Shown: positions 1-6,718, counted from the first letter of the stretch. The stretch: 7,615 bases of DNA from Methanomicrobiales archaeon (GCA_028678555.1 JAJRDF010000071.1:1-7615); one strand, 5' to 3'. Numbers and translations are program-made. Notes: generated by a model not told the origin, from the letters alone.

Positions 1-1885
1 AGGAGCTGGGGTTGTAGACCCAGGCTGACACCTCGTACTTCGTATTCGGGGACACGGCCGCGAAGTTCTGGAGGTACACTCCTCCCGAGACCGACTTCGC
101 GTCCTTCACCGTGTATACGGGGCCCTTCCCCGAAGCCTTCAGGCTGGAGGAGCCGGCGTGCTTTGCCTCGGTGGAGGAGGAGAAGTCCACCAGGTACCCC
201 TTCCAGAGCCCGGTGCCCGCCTCCATGCCGTCGCTGAACGATACGGGATTCGGCGTGGAGGATCCCCTGGCGAGGGCCTGGTACTTGTACCAGGCAGGCC
301 TGCGGTATGCCGACGGGTTGGCCGTGTTGGTCTGCCAGTTCTGCCGCACGATGCCGAAGGACTCCGTGTTCGGCGCATAGTGGGTACGGTCATCCCAGGC
401 GAACCAGAAGGCAACGCCCACCTTGGACTTCGTCCCGTCCTTCACGGTGGGGATGGTGCGGTACAGGCAGTCCAGGTAGGCACCCTGCCGGGTCTCGTCA
501 TTGTTGAAGAACTGGACAGGGCCGCCGAACTCGGTGAGCCAGATCTGCCTGCCGCCCGTCTGGGCGTAGAGGGTATTGATGTTATCCTGGATGCTGCCCC
601 GGCTGCTCCACCCGTACCCGCCGCAGGTGGCCATGTAGGGATGGAACCCCACGGCATCATAGTAGATCTGGCCGTTCCAGCTGGACCGGACATTCTTCAC
701 GTAGGTGGCCGCTCCCCCCGGGCCGCTGCAGAGGCCTGCAAAGACGACAACCGGCGGATTCGGGAGCTCCTTTACCTTCAGGTAGGTGGCCTTCAGGAGG
801 ACGGCATAGTCCTTCTCCGCCAGGTGGGGCCCGGCGTTCGGGCTCGTGGTGTCCGGCTCATTCCATATCTGGACCGCGTTGATCCCCGGGGTTGCCGCCA
901 CCCTGTTCTTCACTTCCTGTGCGAACCGGTTCGAGTAGTCGTTCCAGGACTCGCCACCGTTCTGGGGGATCGATTCCTGGTTGAAGATGACGAGCCAGTT
1001 CACGTTCCCGTGGGGCCTGAGATCCTTCTGGTACTTGATGGACCGGACCCACTTCACGCCCAGGTCCGAGAGTTCGGAGTCAGGCGGGTTGGTCTCCGGG
1101 TAGTTGGCATTGATGGCGAGGCCGAAGAGATCAGACGTGGTGCCGGGTGAGGGCGAGGGGGCCGGTGCGGGTGTCCCTGACGGGGTCAGGGCGAAGTTGA
1201 TATCGCCCCGGTTCTGGTCCGGGACCACGTCGTTCCTGGACACCTCGTTCCAGGCAGGGTTCACCAGGTTCTTGTTGGCCACAATGTTGTAGAAGTGGTT
1301 CCAGTCGCTGTACCGGTCCACGTCGGCAGAGAAGGCGCCGTTCCCGTCCGTGGTTCGGGTGAAGGCGTTCCCGTCGTGCCGCCAGAAATAGACCTGGATG
1401 CCTGAGATACCCTGGCCGTTCGCAGAGGAGGTCACCCGGCCGGAGAGGATCACCTTCCCGGAGGGCTGGCTGGTCCTGTCCAGGTTTTTGTTGACCACCT
1501 TGTACCCATTCACCGCGTCGGCGAGATACACGTCGTTCACCTCTGCAGTGGAATAACGGGAATCGTAGCCGGACTGGCCGGGCTTATTGAATGCGATATT
1601 GAACCCGACGCCGGCATCGTTCACAAGTCCGGATGAGAAGTAGCCGTCGGACCCGGTCGTTTTCTGGATGGTGAGCTGCCCGTCCCTCCGCCAGAGGAGG
1701 ACCGGGATGTTCGCAAGGCGGGTGCCAGGACCCCCGTCGCCGCCGTCGTTGAGACGGACGGTGCCATGGATAGTGGCAGTCGCGGCCTGTGCCGGTTCCA
1801 TCGCCCCGACCATGAGGGATGCCAGTGGCACCAGCAGGGCGAGGCAGAAGAGCAGGGTCAGAGACCTGCGTGTCGTGGGATGCAT
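1..1885 (-). CDS. Secreted multidomain glycoside hydrolase-like protein (clan GH-A fold), C-terminus cut by window edge
   Basis: The minus frame is open from ATG at 1885 to the window edge (628 residues, no stop seen). Residues 1-36 look like a Sec signal peptide: basic MHPTTRR, a hydrophobic stretch, then a likely cleavage near AQA-AT. Residues about 37-137 and 145-234 are two related beta-sandwich-like domains (carboxypeptidase-regulatory/transthyretin type), each with a WRxDG and a DGxF motif. A Pro/Ser/Thr linker follows at 235-250. Residues 251-540 resemble a clan GH-A TIM-barrel glycosidase of the GH39/GH5 kind: IWNEPD with E343 as likely acid/base, GFHPY at 413-417, and WLTEFGGP with E452 as likely nucleophile. 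From about residue 547 a beta-rich domain resembling a carbohydrate-binding or jelly-roll module begins. Substrate is unknown; a cell-surface or extracellular polysaccharide is my inference. An AGGGGG ribosome-binding site lies 10 bases before the ATG. The nearby upstream ATG at 1911 is out of frame. The exact GH family cannot be assigned by eye. Confidence 0.85.
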   Translation of the reverse strand, partial: MHPTTRRSLTLLFCLALLVPLASLMVGAMEPAQAATATIHGTVRLNDGGDGGPGTRLANIPVLLWRRDGQLTIQKTTGSDGYFSSGLVNDAGVGFNIAFNKPGQSGYDSRYSTAEVNDVYLADAVNGYKVVNKNLDRTSQPSGKVILSGRVTSSANGQGISGIQVYFWRHDGNAFTRTTDGNGAFSADVDRYSDWNHFYNIVANKNLVNPAWNEVSRNDVVPDQNRGDINFALTPSGTPAPAPSPSPGTTSDLFGLAINANYPETNPPDSELSDLGVKWVRSIKYQKDLRPHGNVNWLVIFNQESIPQNGGESWNDYSNRFAQEVKNRVAATPGINAVQIWNEPDTTSPNAGPHLAEKDYAVLLKATYLKVKELPNPPVVVFAGLCSGPGGAATYVKNVRSSWNGQIYYDAVGFHPYMATCGGYGWSSRGSIQDNINTLYAQTGGRQIWLTEFGGPVQFFNNDETRQGAYLDCLYRTIPTVKDGTKSKVGVAFWFAWDDRTHYAPNTESFGIVRQNWQTNTANPSAYRRPAWYKYQALARGSSTPNPVSFSDGMEAGTGLWKGYLVDFSSSTEAKHAGSSSLKASGKGPVYTVKDAKSVSGGVYLQNFAAVSPNTKYEVSAWVYNPSS

Positions 1886-1895
1886 TCGTGTCGTT

Positions 1896-1901
1896 CCCCC
1901 T
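1896..1901 (-). promoter_or_regulatory. Ribosome-binding site of the glycosidase-like gene
   Basis: Read on the minus strand this is AGGGGG, ten bases before the ATG at 1885. It supports that start, which is also the one giving a clean signal peptide. Confidence 0.5.
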
Positions 1902-1924
1902 GCAGCGGCATGAGCAGGCCGCGC

Positions 1925-2105
1925 AGATACAAGTAAATTTACATATTACTATTTAGACCTATCTAAAACAGAATCATGTTTATCTTTGTCTGATTAACTT
2001 TCTGCAAGTTAATTGAAACTATTCTGATACCATATAACGATTGCCCCCGCAGCATCGGACTGGTAACATCATTTCATTGATTTCATAGTGAGTTAAAGAG
2101 TTCAA
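1925..2105. promoter_or_regulatory. AT-rich intergenic control region with three inverted repeats
   Basis: Bases 1931-2040 hold only about 28 G/C out of 110, against clearly GC-rich flanks. Three inverted repeats are visible: GTAAATTTAC at 1933-1942 (perfect palindrome), TTTAGA-4-TCTAAA at 1952-1967, and ATTAACTT-5-AAGTTAAT at 1993-2013 (perfect 8-bp arms). On the minus strand, possible TATA elements for the glycosidase-like gene lie at about 1948-1956 (CTAAATAGT) or within 1933-1942. A stronger-looking TTATATG at about 2028-2034 would imply a leader of more than 100 bases. Which one is used cannot be decided from sequence. The symmetry suggests operators or an RNA hairpin in the leader. Confidence 0.5.
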
Positions 2106-2212
2106 AATGGGTGCCCCTCCCCGTTGCCCGGCTGGCCGTTTACCCGGCCGCGATGCGGGTCCGGAACCACCCCGTGCACAACGCACCGCTCCCCCGTGGA
2201 AAATCATGCACC

Positions 2213-2220
2213 ATAAATAC
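2213..2220 (+). promoter_or_regulatory. TATA box of the paaK-paaK-ACT operon
   Basis: ATAAATAC, preceded by a purine-containing BRE-like stretch (GAAAATCATGCACC), matches an archaeal TATA element. Transcription would start roughly 25 bases downstream near 2243, giving a leader of only about ten bases before ATG 2252. This favours the short start over the longer frame beginning at 2111. Confidence 0.5.
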
Positions 2221-2251
2221 ACCGCCATGCAAAGGCGTACCAGGGAACCCG

Positions 2252-3544
2252 ATGTTCTGGGACGAGAAGATGGAGACTCTCCGGGGAAAGGACCTGGAAG
2301 CGCTCCAGTTAAAACGCCTGAAATGGACACTCGCACAGGCGATGAAGGTGCCGTTTTACCGCGGCCTGTTCCGGGAGGCCGGGATCCGTCCCGCGGACGT
2401 GAAGGCCGTGGACGACGTCGAGAAGCTCCCCTTTACCCGCAAGAAGGATCTGCGGGAGGGCTATCCCTTCGGGTTCCTGGCGGTCCCCCGGCAGAAGGTG
2501 GTCCGGATCCACACCACCTCGGGGACCACGGGGAAACCCACCGTGGTGGGGTACACGAAGCGGGACCTGGCACACTGGGCCGATCTGATCGCCCGGAACC
2601 TGACCATGGTGGGCCTGCGGGAGGGGGACGTGTTCCAGAACGCGGTGAACTACGGCCTCTTCACCGGCGGGCTCGGGTTCCACTACGGGGGCGAGCTCAT
2701 GGGCCTCACCGTGATCCCGGCTGGCACCGGCAACACGAAGCGGCAGATCGAGATGATCAACGACTTCGGCGTCGATGCCATCCACTGCACCCCCTCCTAC
2801 GCGATGCACATCGCCGAGGTGGCGGAGGAGATAGGGGCCACGATGCCCACGTTAACGACCGGCCTCTTCGGCGCCGAGCCCTGGTCCGAGTCCATGCGTA
2901 CGGAGCTGGAGCGGAAGCTGGATCTCTCTGCCTTTGACTCCTACGGCCTCTCGGAAATGTACGGCCCGGGGGTTGCCTTCGAGTGCCCGGAGAAGGACGG
3001 GCTCCACATCTGGCACGACTGCTATCTCGTGGAGATCATCGACCCGGAGACGGGCGAGACCCTGGGGGCCGGCGAACGGGGGGAGATGGTAATCACCCCG
3101 CTTGTCAAGGAGGCGATGCCGCTGGTCCGGTACCGGACCGGGGATATGACCATGCTGCGGGAGGACGGGTGCGCATGCGGGAGGGGGCAGAAGATCAGCC
3201 GGATCCTGGGCCGGGCCGATGACATGCTGGTGATCCGGGGGATCAATGTCTTCCCCTCCCAGATCGAGCATGTGCTCCTGGGCCTCCCGGAGGTGGGAGA
3301 TCACTTCATGGTGTATGTCGACAGGGTGAATTACCTGGACGAGCTCACCATTGAGGTGGAGATGAAGAGAGAGACCTTTTCGGGTGAGCTCTCGGATCTC
3401 GCCCGGATCCAGAAGCGGGTGACCGCGGCCCTGCGGGACGTGCTGGGGATCCGGACGGCAGTGAAGCTGGTGGAACCCGGCTTGCTGCCACGGTTCGAGG
3501 GCAAGGCGAAGAGGGTCGTGGACCGGAGGGGAGGGCTGTTCTGA
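2252..3544 (+). CDS. paaK: Phenylacetate-CoA ligase family enzyme, first copy
   Basis: This 430-residue adenylate-forming enzyme is the normal length for the PaaK family. It should activate an arylacetate (phenylacetate, 4-hydroxyphenylacetate or indoleacetate) with ATP and CoA to the arylacetyl-CoA, via an acyl-AMP, in the cytoplasm. Visible motifs are the P-loop TTSGTTGKPT (88-97), GAEPWSE (207-213), YGLSE (231-235), RTGD (295-298), the hinge GRADDM (320-325), and C-terminal FEGKAKR with candidate catalytic lysines K418 and K420. C245, H252, C307 and C309 recur at identical spacing in the second copy and may bind a metal. The MFWDEKMETL start is chosen because the next gene also begins MFW and the TATA box at 2213 fits it. 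It is the first gene of a three-gene operon. In methanogens such ligases are thought to feed indolepyruvate oxidoreductase for aromatic amino acid synthesis. The substrate is not determinable here. Confidence 0.92.
   Translation: MFWDEKMETLRGKDLEALQLKRLKWTLAQAMKVPFYRGLFREAGIRPADVKAVDDVEKLPFTRKKDLREGYPFGFLAVPRQKVVRIHTTSGTTGKPTVVGYTKRDLAHWADLIARNLTMVGLREGDVFQNAVNYGLFTGGLGFHYGGELMGLTVIPAGTGNTKRQIEMINDFGVDAIHCTPSYAMHIAEVAEEIGATMPTLTTGLFGAEPWSESMRTELERKLDLSAFDSYGLSEMYGPGVAFECPEKDGLHIWHDCYLVEIIDPETGETLGAGERGEMVITPLVKEAMPLVRYRTGDMTMLREDGCACGRGQKISRILGRADDMLVIRGINVFPSQIEHVLLGLPEVGDHFMVYVDRVNYLDELTIEVEMKRETFSGELSDLARIQKRVTAALRDVLGIRTAVKLVEPGLLPRFEGKAKRVVDRRGGLF
3525..3535 (+). promoter_or_regulatory. 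Ribosome-binding site of the second ligase gene
   Basis: The purine run GGAGGGGAGGG ends eight bases before ATG 3544 and lies inside the end of the first ligase gene. Together with the TGATG stop/start overlap it points to translational coupling. Confidence 0.5.
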
Positions 3545-4842
3545 TGTTCTGGGAACCGAAGATCGAGACAATGCCGGTGGAAGATCTCCACCGGATGCAG
3601 TACAAGCTGTTAAAAAGTCTGGTGTACCGACTGTATTCCTTCTCGGAGTTTTACCACCGGCGGATGGAGGACGCCGGCGTGCACCCGGACGACATCCGGA
3701 TGCTCTCTGACGTGAAGAAGCTCCCGTTCATGTTCAAACGGGACCTCCGGGACAACTATCCGGACAAGATCTTCACGGCAACACCGGAGGAGCTGGTCCG
3801 GTACCATGTCTCCTCGGGAACCACGGGCAAACCCACCGTGGTGGGGTACACGGCCAATGACCTGGAGAGCTGGACCGTTTCCCTGGCCCGTGCCCTTACC
3901 TCCATCGGCCTCACCAGCCGGGACGTGGTCCAGGTATCCTACGGCTACGGCCTCTTTACCGGCGGCCTGGGGCTCCACTACGGGGCGGAACGGATTGGGG
4001 CGACCGTGATTCCCACGAGCGTTGGGAACACCGAACGGCAGATCGAGCTGATGCAGGACCTAAAGGCCACTGCCATCTGCTGCACCCCCTCCTATATGCT
4101 CCACATGGGCGAGGTGGCCGAGAAGATGGGGATCTCCCTCCAGAAGGACACCCAGCTCCGGGTGGGGGTCCTGGGCGCCGAACCCTGGAGCGAGCGGATG
4201 CGAACCCGGATGCAGGAGGATCTGGGGATCCGGGCCTACGATATCTACGGGACCAGCGAGCTCTCGGGACCGCTCTTCACCGAGTGCACGGAGCAGAAGG
4301 GGTTCCATGTCTGGGGTGACTTTGCCCTCACCGAGATCGTGGATCCCCAGACCGGGGAACCCGTGGCCCCCGGGGAGAAGGGCGAGCTGACCATGACAAT
4401 CCTGAAGAAGGAGGCGCTGCCCATGGTCCGGTTCCGGATCGGAGACGTGACATCCATGGACGAGGGGGTCTGCGCCTGCGGGAGGACCCACCCCCGGGTC
4501 ATGCGGATCACGGGCCGTGTCGACGACATGCTGATCATCCGGGGCATCAACGTCTTCCCCTCCCAGATCGAGCACGCCCTCATGTCCATCCCCCAGGTGG
4601 GCAAGCACTTCATGATCGAGGTGGACCGGAAGATGGAGCTGGACACGCTCCTCGTCCGGGTGGAGGTGGCCCCGGAGGCCTTCTCAGACAAGATCACCGA
4701 CCTCATGAATCTGAAGGCCATGGTGGCGGGGAAGCTCCGGTCCGTGCTGAACGTGAACGCTGACGTGGAGCTGGCGGAACCGGGAACTCTCCCCCGGTTC
4801 GAGGGCAAGGCAAAACGCGTGATTGACAGGAGGAAACTGTGA
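3544..4842 (+). CDS. paaK: Phenylacetate-CoA ligase family enzyme, second copy
   Basis: This 432-residue paralogue of the preceding gene aligns with it end to end, from MFWEPKIET to LPRFEGKAKRV. It has the same adenylation chemistry and motifs: SSGTTGKPT (90-98), GAEPWSE (211-217), YGTSE (235-239), RIGD (298-301), GRVDDM (324-329) and EGKAKR (420-425). C248, H255, C310 and C312 keep the spacing seen in the first copy. It differs in the substrate-pocket region and around YGTSELSGP (YGLSEMYGP in copy one), so the two may prefer different aryl acids, although a heteromeric role cannot be excluded. Its ATG overlaps the previous stop by one base (TGATG), and its own stop overlaps the ACT gene in the same way, so the three proteins are probably made in step. 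All core residues are present, so I see no sign of decay. Confidence 0.92.
   Translation: MFWEPKIETMPVEDLHRMQYKLLKSLVYRLYSFSEFYHRRMEDAGVHPDDIRMLSDVKKLPFMFKRDLRDNYPDKIFTATPEELVRYHVSSGTTGKPTVVGYTANDLESWTVSLARALTSIGLTSRDVVQVSYGYGLFTGGLGLHYGAERIGATVIPTSVGNTERQIELMQDLKATAICCTPSYMLHMGEVAEKMGISLQKDTQLRVGVLGAEPWSERMRTRMQEDLGIRAYDIYGTSELSGPLFTECTEQKGFHVWGDFALTEIVDPQTGEPVAPGEKGELTMTILKKEALPMVRFRIGDVTSMDEGVCACGRTHPRVMRITGRVDDMLIIRGINVFPSQIEHALMSIPQVGKHFMIEVDRKMELDTLLVRVEVAPEAFSDKITDLMNLKAMVAGKLRSVLNVNADVELAEPGTLPRFEGKAKRVIDRRKL
4828..4834 (+). promoter_or_regulatory. Strong Shine-Dalgarno that sets the ACT gene start
   Basis: AGGAGGA sits seven bases before ATG 4842 but only four before the in-frame GTG at 4839. 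The ATG is therefore the better start. Confidence 0.6.
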
Positions 4843-5273
4843 TGGATACGGAAGACTATGTGATCCGGCAGATCTCGGTCTTTTCCGAGAACAGGCCGGG
4901 CCGCCTCGCTGCCATGGCAAAGGCGCTGGAGGAGGAGAAGGTGAACATCCTGGCCTTCTCCATCGCCGAGGCCGGGGAGTTTGGAGTCGTCCGGGCGCTC
5001 GTGGACCAGCCGGAGAAGGCGTACAAAAAACTCTCCAGCCTGGGCTTTGTCGTCTCCTTCACCGAGGTTATCGGGGTGAGGATGCGGGACGAGCCCGGAG
5101 GCCTCTACGAGGTGGCCCGGATCCTGGGGGAGGCAAAGATCAACATCGAGTACTCCTATGCCTACTCCGGGAAGGAAATGGCAGTGCTGATCCTCAGGGT
5201 GGATAATACCCGGGAAGCGATCAAGCAGATCCGGGCCCACGGCGGCGAGATGGCCAGGATCCCTTCCCGGTGA
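4842..5273 (+). CDS. Tandem ACT-domain protein, probable aromatic amino acid sensor
   Basis: This 143-residue protein consists of two ACT domains and little else. The first spans about residues 7-72, with the loop ENRPGRL at 16-22. The second spans about 75-140, with RDEPGGLYEVA at 82-92. These Gly-containing loops between the first strand and helix are where ACT domains usually bind amino acids. No catalytic domain is present, so the role is regulatory, with ligand sensing by homo- or hetero-oligomers as in other ACT-only proteins. Its position as last gene of the aryl-CoA ligase operon, with a TGATG overlap and a good AGGAGGA site, suggests that it senses phenylalanine, tyrosine or tryptophan and tunes the ligases or the partner oxidoreductase. 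That role is inference from context. The ATG at 4842 is preferred over the GTG at 4839 because of Shine-Dalgarno spacing. Confidence 0.88.
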   Translation: MDTEDYVIRQISVFSENRPGRLAAMAKALEEEKVNILAFSIAEAGEFGVVRALVDQPEKAYKKLSSLGFVVSFTEVIGVRMRDEPGGLYEVARILGEAKINIEYSYAYSGKEMAVLILRVDNTREAIKQIRAHGGEMARIPSR

Positions 5274-5280
5274 ACCACCT

Positions 5281-5303
5281 CCCCCTCTCTCCTTTTCTGC
5301 TCC
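5281..5303 (+). terminator. Possible archaeal pyrimidine-rich terminator after the operon
   Basis: A pyrimidine tract containing a TTTT run begins eight bases after the ACT stop. Archaeal RNA polymerase often stops at T-rich stretches without a hairpin. The run is short, so support is weak. Confidence 0.25.
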
Positions 5304-5325
5304 AGAGGGCGCGGAGAGGAACCCT

Positions 5326-5415
5326 TCACCGCTTCATCCGGTAAGGGCGCGGTGCGGGATCATCCTCACCGCTTCATCCGGTAAGGGCGCGGTGCGGGAT
5401 CATCCTCACCGCTTC
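5326..5415. repeat. 40-bp tandem direct repeat, two full copies plus a 10-bp third
   Basis: The copies at 5326-5365 and 5366-5405 are identical. The first ten bases of the unit (TCACCGCTTC) occur a third time at 5406-5415, which is the end of the hps-rraA coding sequence; the unit's first three bases are the complement of that gene's TGA. The repeat therefore looks like a duplication that started from the 3' end of that gene and extended into the spacer between convergent genes. No strong hairpin is seen in the unit; only a weak ACCGC/GCGGT pairing is possible. Confidence 0.9.
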
Positions 5416-6692
5416 TCCCACTTCTCCAGTTCCGTGATGCGGGAGAGGGTTGCGCCCCGGTGGATCTCCTCCCGCATCCTCTCCTCCTGTTTCTGTACCT
5501 CGCGGGCGCGCCTCGCCACCTCGTAGGCCCGTTCCCTCGGGATCACGACGACGCCGTTCTCGTCGCCTGCGATCCAGTCACCCGGCCGCACCGTCTGGCC
5601 GCAGCAGGTGATCTCGGCGTTGATCTCGCCGTATCCCTTCGGTTCGCCGGCATTGGGGACCGCCGCCCGGGCAAAGACAGGAAAACCAATCTTCCTGATC
5701 TCGTCCACGTCCCGGACGGCACCATCGACGACCACGCCGGAGATCCCCTTCTGGATGCAGGAGATGGTGGCCAGTTCCCCCCAGGGGGCCACGTGCGTCG
5801 CCCGGTCATTGTTGATCACGATCACATCGCCGGGAGAAGCCCGGTCGATGGCCTCCACCGGTTTTGCCCAGTCGCCGGCCAGGGTCTGGACGGTCACCGC
5901 CTTCCCTGCCATCTTCAGGTTCCCGCACATCGGGATCAGCCCCTCCATGGCCCCCTTCCGGTGCATGGCATCCGAGATGTTGGGAGTGGAGACCCGGAGG
6001 AGCAGGGCACGGATCTTCTCATCAGGGGTCTTCTCTGCCTTCCGCCGGACCTTTGGCCGGTCGATGGCCTTCCGGATCTTCCGGGCAGAGGCTGCCACGT
6101 CCCCGGACCGCACGATGGATCCGCCGACGATGATGATCCCTGCCCCTGCCGCCACCGCCTCCGCCGCGGTCCCGGCATCCAGCCCGCCGGCCACCGCCAC
6201 GGGGAGCGACACCTTTCCGCAGAGCTCCCGTACCAGGTCCACGGAGGTCCGGCCCACCATCTGCTGGTCGATGCCCGCGTGGGCGCAGATGATGTCCACC
6301 CCCATCTCCTCCAGCTCCCGTGCACGGGCGACCGGTTCCGCAGTATTGATCAGGTCTGCCATCAGCCGGACGCCGTAGAGGTCCCGGGCCCGCACCGCTT
6401 CCTGCACAACTGCGTCATCCGCGTCGGCCAGGATGCAGACGATGGTGGCACCGGCCTTTGCCGCCATCTCCACCTCCAGGGTCCCGGTATCGGCCACTTT
6501 CATGTCGGCCACGATCTCACGGCCGGGGAACCGCTCCCGGAGCCGGCGCACCGCATCCATCCCGGCACTCTTGATGAGCGGGGTGCCTGCCTCCACCCAG
6601 TCGGCCCCTCCCGCAACCGCCTCGTCCGCGATGACCAGGGCCCGGTCCAGCTCCAGCAGATCCAGGGCCACCTGCAGCACCGGGGCGGTCAT
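5406..6692 (-). CDS. hps: Bifunctional hexulose-6-phosphate synthase / RraA-like fusion protein
   Basis: This 428-residue cytoplasmic protein has two domains. Residues 1 to about 210 are a TIM-barrel of the Hps/orotidine-phosphate decarboxylase superfamily: LQVALDLLEL start, DMKVAD (63-68, the DxKxxD catalytic motif), AHAGID (137-142), and phosphate-binding AVAGG (166-170) and IIIVGGS (186-192). Hps joins formaldehyde and ribulose 5-phosphate; archaea lacking the oxidative pentose phosphate route commonly run it in reverse to make ribulose 5-phosphate. Residues about 222-428 are RraA-like: TPNISDAM (236-243), WGELAT (304-309), DGAVRDVDE (323-331). R327 and D328 match the Arg-Asp pair of RraA-fold aldolases, so this half could be an enzyme. 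Regulation of RNase E, which archaea lack, is unlikely. ATG 6692 is preferred over the in-frame ATG 6713 because it matches the usual Hps N-terminus and lies 28-33 bases from a TATA-like element. The phosphohexuloisomerase partner is not in the window. Confidence 0.92.
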   Translation of the reverse strand: MTAPVLQVALDLLELDRALVIADEAVAGGADWVEAGTPLIKSAGMDAVRRLRERFPGREIVADMKVADTGTLEVEMAAKAGATIVCILADADDAVVQEAVRARDLYGVRLMADLINTAEPVARARELEEMGVDIICAHAGIDQQMVGRTSVDLVRELCGKVSLPVAVAGGLDAGTAAEAVAAGAGIIIVGGSIVRSGDVAASARKIRKAIDRPKVRRKAEKTPDEKIRALLLRVSTPNISDAMHRKGAMEGLIPMCGNLKMAGKAVTVQTLAGDWAKPVEAIDRASPGDVIVINNDRATHVAPWGELATISCIQKGISGVVVDGAVRDVDEIRKIGFPVFARAAVPNAGEPKGYGEINAEITCCGQTVRPGDWIAGDENGVVVIPRERAYEVARRAREVQKQEERMREEIHRGATLSRITELEKWEKR

Positions 6693-6718
6693 GTACCATG
6701 GGGATTGGGGCACGGGGG

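Larger units (their letters stand above)
1886..2251. other. Intergenic region between divergent genes
   Basis: No convincing gene is seen in these 366 bases. The left part is the ribosome-binding site and the AT-rich control region of the minus-strand gene. Bases 2106-2210 return to high GC without any motif I recognise. The right end carries the promoter of the plus-strand operon. The plus frame open from 2111 into the ligase gene is judged chance read-through in GC-rich DNA. Confidence 0.6.

Noticed and set aside
158..1150. 330-codon open frame on the plus strand
   Set aside because: It lies opposite the glycosidase-like gene, whose minus-strand translation has a signal peptide and recognisable motifs. 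The plus frame is low-complexity Gly/Val/Arg/Pro text with no motif.
2111..2251. 47-residue N-terminal extension of the first ligase
   Set aside because: The paralogue begins directly at MFW, a TATA box lies inside the extension, and the extra residues match nothing in the family.
2019..2336. 105-codon minus-strand frame across the intergenic region
   Set aside because: Half of it is antisense to the ligase gene, the other half is AT-rich control DNA, and no ribosome-binding site or motif is visible.
4839..4841. GTG as start of the ACT gene
   Set aside because: It is only four bases from the strong AGGAGGA. The ATG at 4842 has better spacing and gives the TGATG overlap also used by the gene before.
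5366..5405. Nine-codon minus-strand frame in each repeat unit with a GGTGAGG in front
   Set aside because: It is too short to judge, starts two bases after the purine run, and its duplication follows automatically from the DNA repeat.
5326..5415. CRISPR array
   Set aside because: The copies are directly adjacent with no unique spacers, so this is a plain tandem repeat.
6693..6713. Upstream in-frame ATG adding seven residues to Hps-RraA
   Set aside because: Hps proteins usually begin close to LQVALDLLEL, and the TATA-like element would sit too close to ATG 6713 to transcribe it.
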